Assembly (NCBI GenBank): GCA_003507655.1 | Contig: DNUZ01000023.1 | Coordinates: forward strand, 40,289-104,288 | DNA length: 64,000 nucleotides | Origin: Lachnospiraceae bacterium | GTDB taxonomy: Bacteria > Bacillota > Clostridia > Lachnospirales > Lachnospiraceae | Direction: 5' to 3' | Shown: piece after piece, positions 17,597-26,431 of the stretch | How the letters are laid out: each line of letters starts with the position of its first letter | Position numbering within the stretch: position 1 is the first letter of the stretch | Program-made: the position numbers and the translations under genes | Notes under the pieces: model-generated | Seen by the model: only the letters and a program-made list of their open reading frames with translations | The model's database searches: none | Told to the model about the DNA's origin: nothing

Positions 17597-18364
17597 ATGA
17601 CAAGAGCGATCATGCATGGCTGTAATGGAAAAATGGGTCAGGTGATTACCGGACTTTGTAAAGAGGATCCTGATATTGAGATCGTGGCAGGAATCGATGT
17701 ATCAAACCACATTAAAAATGAATATCCGGTATATCAGAGCCTTTGGGACTGCAAGGAGGAAGCAGATGTGATCATTGATTTTGCTTCTGCACAGGCAGCA
17801 GATGTCCTGATTGATTACAGTGTACAAAAAGAGATTCCGGTCGTCATCTGTACGACCGGATTGAGTGAAGAACAGATAGAACGGATTGAAGCAGCAGCCC
17901 AAAAGACGGCAGTGTTGCGTTCTGCAAACATGTCCATGGGAATCAATATTTTGATGGATCTGTTAAAAAAAGCAGCAAAGGTGTTAGCACCGGCAGGATT
18001 TGATATGGAGATCGTGGAAAAACACCATAATCAGAAAGTGGATGCACCGAGCGGAACGGCATTGGCATTAGCAGATGCAATGAACAATGCGTTAGAAGAG
18101 AACTACGAATATAAGTATGACCGCTCACAAGAACGGAAAAAGAGAGAGAAATACGAAATCGGTATCCAGGCTGTCCGTGGTGGAAATATTGTAGGTGAGC
18201 ATGAAGTGATTTTTGCGGGAACGGATGAAGTGATCGAATTCAAACACACAGCATATTCCAAAGCGATTTTTGGAAAAGGAGCCATTGAAGCGGCTAAGTT
18301 TTTAACAGGAAAATCGGCAGGCTTTTATGATATGAGTGATGTGATTCAGTCAGCAGACCGCTAA
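17597..18364 (+). CDS. dapB: 4-hydroxy-tetrahydrodipicolinate reductase DapB
   Basis: Second step after DapA: NAD(P)H-dependent reduction of hydroxytetrahydrodipicolinate. It has 255 residues. The N-terminal nucleotide fold starts with HGCNGKMGQVI, and the substrate site shows EKHHNQKVDAPSGTA near residue 140 and GIQAVRGGNIVGEHEV near 190. It follows dapA and so is probably also under the lysine riboswitch. The fbp gene begins 17 bases after its stop. Confidence 0.97.
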   Translation: MTRAIMHGCNGKMGQVITGLCKEDPDIEIVAGIDVSNHIKNEYPVYQSLWDCKEEADVIIDFASAQAADVLIDYSVQKEIPVVICTTGLSEEQIERIEAAAQKTAVLRSANMSMGINILMDLLKKAAKVLAPAGFDMEIVEKHHNQKVDAPSGTALALADAMNNALEENYEYKYDRSQERKKREKYEIGIQAVRGGNIVGEHEVIFAGTDEVIEFKHTAYSKAIFGKGAIEAAKFLTGKSAGFYDMSDVIQSADR

Positions 18365-18381
18365 GGGACAAAGGAGAGCGT

Positions 18382-20337
18382 ATGGAAGAAAGAGACCTCA
18401 AATATTTAAAGACAATGGCAAGACAGTATCCGACCATTGCATCGGCAGCGACAGAGATTATCAACTTACAGGCAATCTTAAGTCTGCCAAAAGGAACGGA
18501 ACATTTTATGACAGATATTCATGGAGAATATGAGCAGTTCCAGCATATCTTAAAAAACGGTTCGGGAGCCATTAAGAGGAAAATACAGGATGAGTTCGGC
18601 AATGCATTCAGCGAAGCAGAGAAGAAGTCGATCGCGACATTGATCTATTATCCGGAATTGAAATTAGAGCAGGTGCAGCAGAGCGAGGAAGATCTTGAGG
18701 ACTGGTACAGCGTGATGCTTTATCGTTTGATCTGTGTCTGCAAGAATGCATCTTCAAAATATACACGTTCAAAAGTGCGTAAGGCACTTCCAAAGGATTT
18801 TGCATATGTGATCGAGGAACTTTTAAACGGAAGACCGGATGTGTCTGATCAGGAGGCATACTATAATGAGATCATCCATTCCGTGATCCGTACAGGACGT
18901 GCACCGGAGCTGATCATAGCACTTTGTAATCTGATCCGCCGTCTGGTCGTAGACCATCTTCATGTGGTAGGAGATATTTTTGACCGAGGTCCGTATCCGC
19001 ATATGATCATGGATTCGCTGATGGAGCATCATTCCGTCGATATCCAGTGGGGAAATCACGATGTGCTCTGGATGGGAGCTGCAGCAGGAAATACGGCATG
19101 TATCGCAAATGTCCTTCGGATTTCAGCAAAATATGGAAATCTGAATATTTTAGAGGACGGCTATGGTATCAATTTAGTGCCGTTAGCACGCCTTGCGATG
19201 ACCCAGTATGCGGATGACCCATGCAAGTGTTTCAGTCTGGATTTCCGTGAAGAAGAGTATGATGTCCGGGATGCCATGTTAGATGAAAAAATGCATAAAG
19301 CCATCAGTATTATCCAATTTAAGTTAGAAGGACAATTAATAGAAAAGCACCCGGAGTTCCATATGGAGGATCGAAGGCTGCTGCATCAGATGGACTTAGA
19401 AAAAGGAACCGTTGTGATTGAAGGCGTTACATATCCATTGAAGGACAAATGTTTTCCAACGATCGACCCGAAGAATCCGTATCAGCTTACCGCAGAAGAA
19501 AATGATGTGGTGGAGCGCTTAAAGACAGCATTTGTCAACTGTGAACGTTTGCAGAAACATGTGCGTTTCCTGCTTACAAAGGGAAGCCTTTACAAAGTAT
19601 ACAATGGCAATCTGCTGTATCATGGCTGTGTGCCGCTGAACGAGGACGGAACCTTTACGGAAGTAGATATTTATGGAGAAAAATATTCAGGTAAAGAACT
19701 GTATGATGTATTAGAGCATTATGTCCGCAAGGGATATTATTCTCTGGATAAAGAAGAGAAGAAAAAGGGACTCGATATCTTCTGGTTTATCTGGGAAAAT
19801 CAAAATTCACCGGTATTCGGAAAACAGAAGATGACAACCTTTGAACGTTACTTTGTTGCAGATAAAAAGACCCATGTGGAGCCAAAGAATCCATATTACC
19901 GGCTGTTAGAAAAAGAAGAGATCGTCAACCGCATTTTAGCGGAGTTTGGATTGCAGGGGGAAGAGTGCCATATTATTAACGGTCACATTCCGGTGGAATC
20001 GAAAAAGGGCGAATCCCCAATCAAATGTAACGGAAAACTTTTGATCATTGACGGTGGATTTTCTAAAGCGTACCAGGGAAAGACCGGAATTGCAGGTTAT
20101 ACATTGATATACAATTCCTATGGACTTGTCATTGCAGCACATGAGCCGTTTGAATCAGTAGAAAAGGCAGTACAGGAGGGAAGAGACGTTCATTCCCACA
20201 GACTGTTAGTAGAACATGTGGTAAAACGTAAGACCGTGGCAGATACGGATGTAGGACGTTCCATTCAGGAGAACATCCGTGAGTTAGAAAAACTTCTCCA
20301 GGCGTATCGTGAGGGTACAATCGTAGAGAATGCATAA
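18382..20337 (+). CDS. fbp: Fructose-1,6-bisphosphatase, class III
   Basis: Gluconeogenic phosphatase with a calcineurin-like metal centre, 651 residues, normal for the Firmicutes class III enzyme. TDIHGEYEQFQHIL near residue 35, VGDIFDRGPYPH near 195, WGNHDVLWMGA near 222 and NGHIPV near 533 supply metal ligands. The start has AAAGGAGAGCGT upstream. Only 17 bases separate it from dapB and no terminator is visible between them, so it may be read from the lysine-controlled transcript, an unexpected coupling. Confidence 0.96.
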   Translation: MEERDLKYLKTMARQYPTIASAATEIINLQAILSLPKGTEHFMTDIHGEYEQFQHILKNGSGAIKRKIQDEFGNAFSEAEKKSIATLIYYPELKLEQVQQSEEDLEDWYSVMLYRLICVCKNASSKYTRSKVRKALPKDFAYVIEELLNGRPDVSDQEAYYNEIIHSVIRTGRAPELIIALCNLIRRLVVDHLHVVGDIFDRGPYPHMIMDSLMEHHSVDIQWGNHDVLWMGAAAGNTACIANVLRISAKYGNLNILEDGYGINLVPLARLAMTQYADDPCKCFSLDFREEEYDVRDAMLDEKMHKAISIIQFKLEGQLIEKHPEFHMEDRRLLHQMDLEKGTVVIEGVTYPLKDKCFPTIDPKNPYQLTAEENDVVERLKTAFVNCERLQKHVRFLLTKGSLYKVYNGNLLYHGCVPLNEDGTFTEVDIYGEKYSGKELYDVLEHYVRKGYYSLDKEEKKKGLDIFWFIWENQNSPVFGKQKMTTFERYFVADKKTHVEPKNPYYRLLEKEEIVNRILAEFGLQGEECHIINGHIPVESKKGESPIKCNGKLLIIDGGFSKAYQGKTGIAGYTLIYNSYGLVIAAHEPFESVEKAVQEGRDVHSHRLLVEHVVKRKTVADTDVGRSIQENIRELEKLLQAYREGTIVENA

Positions 20338-20352
20338 AATCAGGAAAAATGC

Positions 20353-20381
20353 TTGCAAAATATACGGTTTTATGGTATTAT
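20353..20381 (+). promoter_or_regulatory. rplS promoter
   Basis: TTGCAA (20353-20358), 17-base spacer, TATTAT (20376-20381), placing the transcript start just before the L19 leader. Confidence 0.7.
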
Positions 20382-20384
20382 ATG

Positions 20385-20452
20385 CGAGTTGTGAGAAAAA
20401 AGAGATGGTCCTCTGTTACAAAGTGTATTACGAACATCCGGATAATTAGGAG
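20385..20452 (+). promoter_or_regulatory. L19 ribosomal protein leader
   Basis: Between promoter and rplS lies GATGGTCCTCTGTTAC followed about 17 bases later by GAACATCC and then the AGGAGG ribosome site. This matches the L19 leader of low-GC Gram-positives, in which the RNA is thought to mediate autoregulation by L19. Recognised from memory of the motif. Confidence 0.7.
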
Positions 20453-20460
20453 GAAACAAC

Positions 20461-20814
20461 ATGAACGCAAGTGAAATCATTAAGAGCATTGAAGCAGAGC
20501 AGTTAAAAGCAGAAGTACCTGAATTTGCTGTAGGTGATACAGTAAAAGTACATGCGAAGATCAAAGAGGGAAACCGTGAAAGAATCCAGGTCTTTGAAGG
20601 AATCGTATTAAAGAGACAGGGCGGAAGCAACCGTGAGACTTTTACAGTTCGTAAATTCTCAAACGGCGTTGGAGTAGAGAAGACATGGCCTTTGCATTCT
20701 CCAAACGTGGAAAAGATCGAAGTAGTAAGAAGAGGTAAAGTAAGAAGAGCTAAATTATACTACTTAAGAGACCGCGTAGGTAAGAGAGCTAAGGTAAAAG
20801 AATTAGTAAAATAA
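20461..20814 (+). CDS. rplS: 50S ribosomal protein L19
   Basis: A 117-residue ribosomal protein at the 30S-50S interface. [52 protein letters not shown] and [18 protein letters not shown] are clear family signatures. It is preceded by AGGAGGAAACAAC and a leader, and followed at once by a strong terminator, so it is a single-gene transcript. Confidence 0.98.
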   Translation: MNASEIIKSIEAEQLKAEVPEFAVGDTVKVHAKIKEGNRERIQVFEGIVLKRQGGSNRETFTVRKFSNGVGVEKTWPLHSPNVEKIEVVRRGKVRRAKLYYLRDRVGKRAKVKELVK

Positions 20815-20823
20815 GTCGATGGG

Positions 20824-20855
20824 AAGGGACAAGTACTTCGGTATTGTCCCTTTTT
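20824..20855 (+). terminator. rplS intrinsic terminator
   Basis: AAGGGACAA pairs perfectly with TTGTCCCTT; the stem continues with TAC/GTA closed by a TTCG tetraloop, and TTTTTG follows. Confidence 0.95.
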
Positions 20856-20877
20856 GTTTATGTGTTGGGGTGGTGAA

Positions 20878-21026
20878 CCTTATGGATCAGATATTCCGGG
20901 TTTCCTTGTGCAGACCATTCCGATGAGCCTCTTAAATCAGAAATCGTATTCGCTATAGGGCTCTACGATTTCCTGAGTCTCATCTCCATTGCACAAAAAG
21001 AAACTTTCCATATCTGATCCATAAGG
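20878..21026. repeat. 149-bp palindromic (MITE-like) element
   Basis: The left end CCTTATGGATCAGATAT is the exact reverse complement of the right end ATATCTGATCCATAAGG. Inside, the arms stay largely complementary (TTGTGCA / TGCACAA, GATGAG / CTCATC, AATCGTA / TACGATT) around a short TTCGCTATAGGGC centre. It lies in the rplS-lepB gap and encodes no protein. It could be a mobile repeat or form a long RNA hairpin. Confidence 0.8.
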
Positions 21027-21118
21027 CTGCTACACATTCTCAAAGGATACGAAAAGAAGATTAGACCTTAGCAGGGTGCGAAAGATTACGAAAAGAGAGG
21101 ATACAGGGAGGAACTACG

Positions 21119-21709
21119 ATGAATCTGCGTTTCAGACGAAGTGGATTGGATTTTTCAAGGCGAAGAAGAAAAGTAAATAAGACGTTAGCAAAAGAAGTTG
21201 GCACCTGGATTGGTGAGATTGCGATTGCAGTATTGTTTGCACTTGTGTTAGTCTATTTTGTCGGATACCGGGCAGATGTGGTAGGCCCGTCCATGCTTGG
21301 CACTCTAGCGGAGGGGGATGAGGTGTTGGTTAACCGCTTTGTATACAAACTGACCCAGCCAAAGACGAATGATATCGTGGTATTTTTTCCAAATGGAAAT
21401 GAAAAATCACATCTTTATATCAAACGTGTGATCGGAGTTCCGGGAGATACGGTACAGATCAAAAATGGTACGGTTTATGTCAATGGAAAAGTATTTGATG
21501 AAAAAATAGAGGCAGCTTCGATTGAGCATGCCGAATTAGCAGAAGATGAGATAGAGGTTGGCGAGGACGAGTTCTTCGTGTTAGGAGATAATCGTAACAA
21601 TAGTGAGGACAGTCGGTACGCCAATATCGGAAATGTAAAAAAGGAATATATTGTGGGGAAGGCATGGTTTATCGTTTCCCCGCTGAAAGATTTTGGATTT
21701 GTAAAGTAG
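21119..21709 (+). CDS. lepB: Signal peptidase I (first paralogue)
   Basis: Membrane-bound serine protease that removes signal peptides from exported proteins; 196 residues. A basic cytoplasmic N-terminus (RRRRK) precedes one membrane segment (about 30-50, EIAIAVLFALVLVYFV). The catalytic serine is in GPSMLGTL near residue 58 and the catalytic lysine in YIKRVIGVPGD near 101; FVLGDNRNNSEDSR is the conserved box E. AGGGAGGAACTACG precedes the start. It is 10 bases before rbgA and shares its operon with a second signal peptidase gene. Confidence 0.95.
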   Translation: MNLRFRRSGLDFSRRRRKVNKTLAKEVGTWIGEIAIAVLFALVLVYFVGYRADVVGPSMLGTLAEGDEVLVNRFVYKLTQPKTNDIVVFFPNGNEKSHLYIKRVIGVPGDTVQIKNGTVYVNGKVFDEKIEAASIEHAELAEDEIEVGEDEFFVLGDNRNNSEDSRYANIGNVKKEYIVGKAWFIVSPLKDFGFVK

Positions 21710-21719
21710 AGGTGAGAAT

Positions 21720-22571
21720 ATGCAGTTTCAGTGGTATCCGGGACATATGACAAAGGCAAAACGCCAGATGCAGGAAGATATAAAGCTTATTGACCTGGTT
21801 ATCGAACTGGTAGATGCCAGAATCCCGATGAGTAGCAGGAATCCGGACATTGATGAGCTTGGAAAAAATAAAGCAAGACTGATCCTTTTGAATAAATCGG
21901 ATTTAGCAGATAAAGATGCAAGTGAAGCATGGATGGAATTTTTTAAGGAAAAAGGCTATTTTGCCGTTAAAGTGGATGCAAGGAATAAAGGCTGTATGAA
22001 AGCCATTTCGGCTGTCATTGCAGAAGCCTGTAAGGAAAAGACGGAGCGGGACAGAAAACGTGGGATCAAGAACCGTCCGGTCCGTGCAATGGTGGTTGGA
22101 ATCCCGAATGTCGGAAAATCCACATTTATCAATACCTTTGCAGGAAGAGCCTGCGCAAAGACCGGAAATAAGCCGGGAGTTACAAAAGGAAAACAGTGGA
22201 TCCGTCTGAATAAGAGTGTGGAACTGTTAGATACACCGGGAATCCTCTGGCCGAAATTTGAAGACCAGCAGGTGGGACTGCGGCTGGCATTGATCGGTGC
22301 GATCAAAGATGAGATCTTAAATATTGATGAGTTAGCATTAGAGCTGATTGCTATTTTAACAGAACATTATCCGGGAGTGCTGCATGCACGTTACGAGGTG
22401 GAGGAAGACCAGACACCGGCAAATATCATAGAACAGATTGCCGTAAAGAGAAATTGTATCCAGAAGGGCAATGAACTGGATTATACCAAAGCAGCGAATC
22501 TGTTGTTAGAAGAATTCAGGAGTGGAAAATTGGGGAAAATTACCCTTGAATTTCCTGTTGCAGTAGCATAG
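21720..22571 (+). CDS. rbgA: Ribosome biogenesis GTPase RbgA (YlqF)
   Basis: Circularly permuted GTPase required for late 50S assembly; 283 residues. The G motifs occur in permuted order: LLNKSDLAD (G4) near residue 60, then GIPNVGKSTFIN (G1) near 127, then LLDTPGIL (G3) near 170. The N-terminus MQFQWYPGHMTKAKRQ is typical of the family. It is flanked by two signal peptidase genes and followed by rnhB, close to the Bacillus rplS-ylqF-rnhB order. Confidence 0.96.
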   Translation: MQFQWYPGHMTKAKRQMQEDIKLIDLVIELVDARIPMSSRNPDIDELGKNKARLILLNKSDLADKDASEAWMEFFKEKGYFAVKVDARNKGCMKAISAVIAEACKEKTERDRKRGIKNRPVRAMVVGIPNVGKSTFINTFAGRACAKTGNKPGVTKGKQWIRLNKSVELLDTPGILWPKFEDQQVGLRLALIGAIKDEILNIDELALELIAILTEHYPGVLHARYEVEEDQTPANIIEQIAVKRNCIQKGNELDYTKAANLLLEEFRSGKLGKITLEFPVAVA

Positions 22572-22617
22572 AATAGAAATAGATTTGCAATAGCAGACGC
22601 AGGAAAGGTTATAGGAT

Positions 22618-23202
22618 ATGTCAGAGGAAAATATGCCGGAAGAGAACACACCGGAAGGAACAGGAAAAAGAATAGGAAAAGAGATTTTGAGTTTTGTCCT
22701 TTATTTTGTCATTGTAATCGCAGCAATGCTTTTGATCATACATTATGTGGGACAGCGGACAGAGGTCAGTGGTTCTTCTATGGAGAATACTTTAAGCGAT
22801 GGGGATAATCTGATCGTAGATAAGATATCCTACCGTTTTCATGACCCGGAAAGATATGATATTATCATTTTCCCATATAAATATGAGGAAGATACCTATT
22901 ATATCAAAAGGATCATCGGATTGCCGGGAGAACATGTGCGGATCGATGATTCCGGAAATATCTATATCAATGGAAAAGTACTGAAGGAATCCTATGGAAG
23001 AGAAGTGATACAGGATCCGGGCATTGCAAGAGATGAGATCACACTTGGTGAGGGTGAGTATTTCGTGCTTGGAGATAACCGGAACAACAGCTCGGACAGC
23101 AGAGATCCAAGCGTTGGTATTATCCAAAAGAAGGATATCATTGGAAGAGCATGGCTTCAGATTTATCCGTTTGATGAATTTGGATTTATCAGGCACCAGT
23201 AG
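22618..23202 (+). CDS. lepB: Signal peptidase I (second paralogue)
   Basis: A second type I signal peptidase, 194 residues, about the same size as the paralogue at 21119. A short acidic N-terminus (PEENTPEGTG) precedes one membrane segment (about 24-44). Catalytic Ser is in GSSMENTL near 53 and Lys in YYIKRIIGLPGE near 96; YFVLGDNRNNSSDSRD is present. The cytoplasmic tail differs in charge from the first copy (acidic against basic), so the two may differ in partners or substrates (inference). rnhB follows after 9 bases. Confidence 0.94.
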   Translation: MSEENMPEENTPEGTGKRIGKEILSFVLYFVIVIAAMLLIIHYVGQRTEVSGSSMENTLSDGDNLIVDKISYRFHDPERYDIIIFPYKYEEDTYYIKRIIGLPGEHVRIDDSGNIYINGKVLKESYGREVIQDPGIARDEITLGEGEYFVLGDNRNNSSDSRDPSVGIIQKKDIIGRAWLQIYPFDEFGFIRHQ

Positions 23203-23211
23203 GAGGCAGTT

Positions 23212-23973
23212 TTGAAACAGAAGACAATCGGTGAGATTAAAGCAGAATTAAAGGCAGCAGAGGAATCCATGCTGCCTGTTTTTATTGAAAACTATAAGGA
23301 AGATACCAGAAGCGGTGTGCAGGCAGCCGTTGCCCAGGCAAAAAAACGAATCGAAAAATTAGAGGCAGAGCGGGTACGCATCGAGGTCTTAAAAAAATAC
23401 GAATACGAGTATGCAGAATATACTTATATCTGTGGGATCGATGAAGCGGGAAGAGGACCGTTAGCAGGTCCGGTGGCAGCAGGAGCCGTGATCCTGCCAA
23501 AGGACTGTGATATTTTGTATATCAATGATTCTAAAAAGTTGTCTGCCGCAAAACGTGAGGCACTCTATGATAAGATCATGGAAAAAGCAGTAGCAGTCGG
23601 TGTCGGTCTGGTCGGACCACAGCGGATTGATGAGATCAATATTTTACAGGCGACCTATGAAGCCATGCGGGAGGCTATAAGGAATTTAGGCGTAGCACCC
23701 GATATATTATTAAACGATGCAGTAACGATACCGGAGGTTTCCATACCACAGGTGCCGATCATCAAAGGAGATGCAAAGAGTATTTCAATTGGAGCGGCAA
23801 GCATTATTGCAAAAGTGACGAGGGACCGGCTGATGGCAGAATATGATGAACTGATGCCGGAATATGGTTTTGCCTCCAACAAAGGCTATGGTTCGGCAGA
23901 ACATATTGCGGCAATTAAAAAGTATGGAGCATCACCGATCCACCGAATGACATTTATAAAGAATTTTATCTAG
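23212..23973 (+). CDS. rnhB: Ribonuclease HII
   Basis: Cleaves RNA of RNA-DNA hybrids and removes ribonucleotides from DNA; 253 residues. It starts with TTG, preceded by AGGAGGCAGTT. A helical N-terminal extension (about 1-70) precedes the catalytic core with CGIDEAGRGPLAGPV near 75, INDSKKLSAAKRE near 105 and ASNKGYGSAEHI near 222. The order rbgA-rnhB-fliK-like-flhB-like matches Bacillus ylqF-rnhB-ylqG-ylqH. Confidence 0.95.
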   Translation: MKQKTIGEIKAELKAAEESMLPVFIENYKEDTRSGVQAAVAQAKKRIEKLEAERVRIEVLKKYEYEYAEYTYICGIDEAGRGPLAGPVAAGAVILPKDCDILYINDSKKLSAAKREALYDKIMEKAVAVGVGLVGPQRIDEINILQATYEAMREAIRNLGVAPDILLNDAVTIPEVSIPQVPIIKGDAKSISIGAASIIAKVTRDRLMAEYDELMPEYGFASNKGYGSAEHIAAIKKYGASPIHRMTFIKNFI

Positions 23974-23984
23974 GGGGCATCTGT

Positions 23985-25748
23985 ATGCAGATATCGGATT
24001 TACTTGGAAAATACGGACAAAATACCGTGCCGGTTACGGCGCAGGAGCAGGCGGTAAAGACAGGAACACAGCAGTTGACAGGTACGCTGTCCTCTTTACA
24101 GACAGGAAACGTATTTGAAGGAACCGTGACGGATATTTCTGACGGACAGGTACTTTTAACGCTTGCAAACGGAGAGAAGATTTCTGCCAGATTAGAGGGA
24201 CAGATACAGCTCCAGCTCAATCAGGCAATGTTTTTTGAAGTAAAATCCAATACCCAGACACAGATAGCCATCAAACCGTATTTAAACGGAGACAGCAGTA
24301 ATCCAACCCTGTTAAAGGCCTTAATGCAGGCAGGAATGGGAGTTACAACAGATAATCTTGAGATGGTACGCACCATGATGGAGGAACAGCTTCCGATCGA
24401 TAAGAACAGTTTAAATCAGATGATGAGACAGCTTGCGATGTTTCCAAAGGCAGAGCCATCTGTGATCGCACAGATGAATAAGTTAGGGATTCCTGTAACG
24501 GAGGCCAATGTGCAGCAGTTTTCTAATTATAAGGCAGATACCGCGGCAATTATGAAAGAATTAGAAAATGTCTTAGAGCAGCTTCCAAAGTCGATCGCAG
24601 GAGAAGGTGATACTGCCGGGCAGATGACAGCAAAAAATATGCAGTTGATGGATATTCTGTTTGGAGGAGAAACGATCGAACAGAGTCAGGATACAAGAGC
24701 AAAAGCACAGGAGCTGCTTGCAAAAACGGCAGATGGAAGTGTTGTTATAAAGAATGGAACAGAGCAACAGGCAGCAGATATTGCAAAAGAATTGCAGCAG
24801 ACATTAAGCACGGCAGAAGACGGAATGCAGCAGACAAGTGCAGCAGGAGAGGGCATACAGCAGGCAGATGCAGCAAAACAGGCAGAAGGCAGACAGATGC
24901 CGGCTGCAACACAGGGCAGTCTGGGAGAGATTCTTGGAAAAGAAGGAGCTGCCAGCTTAGAACAGCAGCTAAAAGCGTTAGAAACAGATGGAAAACAGGT
25001 CTTGTTTGATAAAAATGGAAATTTGAATACGGGAATGAGTGCAGAGGAATTTTTGAAGAATTTAAATCAGTTGTTCAAAGAGAATGAATTTCCACAAAAA
25101 GAGGCACTATTCAAACTTTTTTCAGGAAAAGAATACCAGACCATTTTAAAAAAGGCAGTAGAGAACCAGTGGTACTTAGAGCCACAGGAGACGGGTTCCA
25201 AAGAAACCGTAGAGAAACTGTATAACAGGCTGCAGACGCAGATGAACCGGTTGGATGAATTTATCAAACAGGCGGGAAGCGGAACGGAGGGTCTGCAAAA
25301 AGCGGTAGCGGATGTCCGTGGCAATATCGAATTTATGAACCAGATCAATCAGATCTATAATTTTGTCCAGCTTCCGTTAAAAATGAACGGGCAGAATGTC
25401 AACAGTGAGCTTTATGTCTATACGAATAAAAAGAACCCAAGAGACATGGACGGCGAGCTGAGTGCTTTTTTACATTTGGATATGGATCACCTTGGCTCTA
25501 CGGATATTTCCGTCAAGATGAAAGGGACTGCGGTCAAGACAAATTTCTATATGGCGGATGATGCTTCTTATGAACTGATCTTAGCACATGCCGAAGAACT
25601 GGCGGAACGTTTAGAGAACAAGGGGTATCAGTGTCAGATCGAAGTAAAGAGCGAAGAAAAGGATATGGATTTTGTAGAAGATTTTTTAAAACATGATATG
25701 CCGAGTGCCGGAAAGGTCTATCGGTATTCCTTTGATGTGAGGGCATAG
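23985..25748 (+). CDS. FliK-like (flagellar hook-length control related) protein
   Basis: A 587-residue cytoplasmic protein. The C-terminal 120 residues (MNGQNVNSELYVYTNKKN, SAFLHLDMDHLGSTDISVKM, LAERLENKGYQCQIEV) resemble the FliK C-terminal domain; the long middle (about 200-350) is rich in Gln, Ala and Glu, low in complexity. The N-terminal VFEGTVTDISDGQVLLTLANG looks like a small beta domain. It is followed 2 bases later by an FlhB C-domain protein, the natural partner of FliK, but no other flagellar gene is in the window. It corresponds in position to Bacillus ylqG, whose function is unknown. Confidence 0.7.
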   Translation: MQISDLLGKYGQNTVPVTAQEQAVKTGTQQLTGTLSSLQTGNVFEGTVTDISDGQVLLTLANGEKISARLEGQIQLQLNQAMFFEVKSNTQTQIAIKPYLNGDSSNPTLLKALMQAGMGVTTDNLEMVRTMMEEQLPIDKNSLNQMMRQLAMFPKAEPSVIAQMNKLGIPVTEANVQQFSNYKADTAAIMKELENVLEQLPKSIAGEGDTAGQMTAKNMQLMDILFGGETIEQSQDTRAKAQELLAKTADGSVVIKNGTEQQAADIAKELQQTLSTAEDGMQQTSAAGEGIQQADAAKQAEGRQMPAATQGSLGEILGKEGAASLEQQLKALETDGKQVLFDKNGNLNTGMSAEEFLKNLNQLFKENEFPQKEALFKLFSGKEYQTILKKAVENQWYLEPQETGSKETVEKLYNRLQTQMNRLDEFIKQAGSGTEGLQKAVADVRGNIEFMNQINQIYNFVQLPLKMNGQNVNSELYVYTNKKNPRDMDGELSAFLHLDMDHLGSTDISVKMKGTAVKTNFYMADDASYELILAHAEELAERLENKGYQCQIEVKSEEKDMDFVEDFLKHDMPSAGKVYRYSFDVRA

Positions 25749-25750
25749 AT

Positions 25751-26035
25751 ATGGAGAAGCAGAAAGAAAAAGTCAAGACAGCCGTGGCGATCGCTTATGA
25801 ACCCGGCGAAGAGGCACCAAAGATCTTAGCAACCGGTAAGGGACTGATAGCCGAGCGGATCATAGAAAAAGCAAAAGAAGAGGATGTACCGTTTTACAAG
25901 GACAGCAAATTAGCAGCGACACTCTCAAAACTGGAGATCGGGGATATGATCCCACCAGAGCTGTATGAGGTCGTGGCGGAGATACTGGTCTTTGTGGATA
26001 AGATGGATCGTTTGAAGGATAAACTTGGAAAATAG
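25751..26035 (+). CDS. FlhB/EscU C-terminal-domain-like protein (YlqH type)
   Basis: A 94-residue protein equal to the cytoplasmic switch domain of type III export component FlhB without its membrane part: KILATGKGLIAERIIEKAKE, DVPFYKDSKLAATLSKLEIG, IPPELYEVVAEILVFV. The self-cleavage NPTH motif is missing (the region reads AVAIAYEPGEEAPK). Same position as Bacillus ylqH, next to the FliK-like gene; the pair may interact, but a flagellar role is unproven. Confidence 0.82.
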   Translation: MEKQKEKVKTAVAIAYEPGEEAPKILATGKGLIAERIIEKAKEEDVPFYKDSKLAATLSKLEIGDMIPPELYEVVAEILVFVDKMDRLKDKLGK

Positions 26036-26044
26036 GGGGAGAGT

Positions 26045-26398
26045 ATGAACCGACGAAAAGAAGGAGCATATTATGAGAATCTGGTGGCAGAGTATTTAAA
26101 GACGCAGGGATATGAAATCTTAGAAAAAAATTACCGTTGCCGTATAGGAGAGATCGATCTGATCGCAAAAGAGGGAGAGACATTAGTCTTTGTGGAGGTC
26201 AAATATCGCAGAAATGATAAGATGGGAGATCCCAAAGAGGCAGTCGATCGAAAAAAGCAGAAAAAAATCTCCATGACAGCGTCCTATTATCTGATGCGGG
26301 AGTGCGGGCGTATGGATATTCCGTGCAGATTTGATGTGGCAGCAGTGTTAGGGGAGCAGATAGAAGTGGTAAAAAATGCCTTTGAGTATCTGCCGTAG
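26045..26398 (+). CDS. yraN: YraN family endonuclease-like protein (UPF0102)
   Basis: A 117-residue protein with the family core GAYYENLVAEYLKTQGYEIL, then RIGEIDLIAKEGETLVFVEV and KYRRND: an E-D-ExK arrangement typical of restriction-endonuclease-like folds. The biological role is not settled. It is 9 bases after the FlhB-like gene in the conserved rnhB-yraN neighbourhood. Confidence 0.92.
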   Translation: MNRRKEGAYYENLVAEYLKTQGYEILEKNYRCRIGEIDLIAKEGETLVFVEVKYRRNDKMGDPKEAVDRKKQKKISMTASYYLMRECGRMDIPCRFDVAAVLGEQIEVVKNAFEYLP

Positions 26399-26431
26399 AA
26401 CAGAAGGTAATAGATCAAAGAGAGGTAGAAG

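Noticed and set aside
23985..26035. Flagellar or type III secretion gene cluster
   Set aside because: Only FliK-like and FlhB-domain-like proteins occur, in the Bacillus ylqG-ylqH position; no hook, rod, export gate or flagellin genes are nearby.
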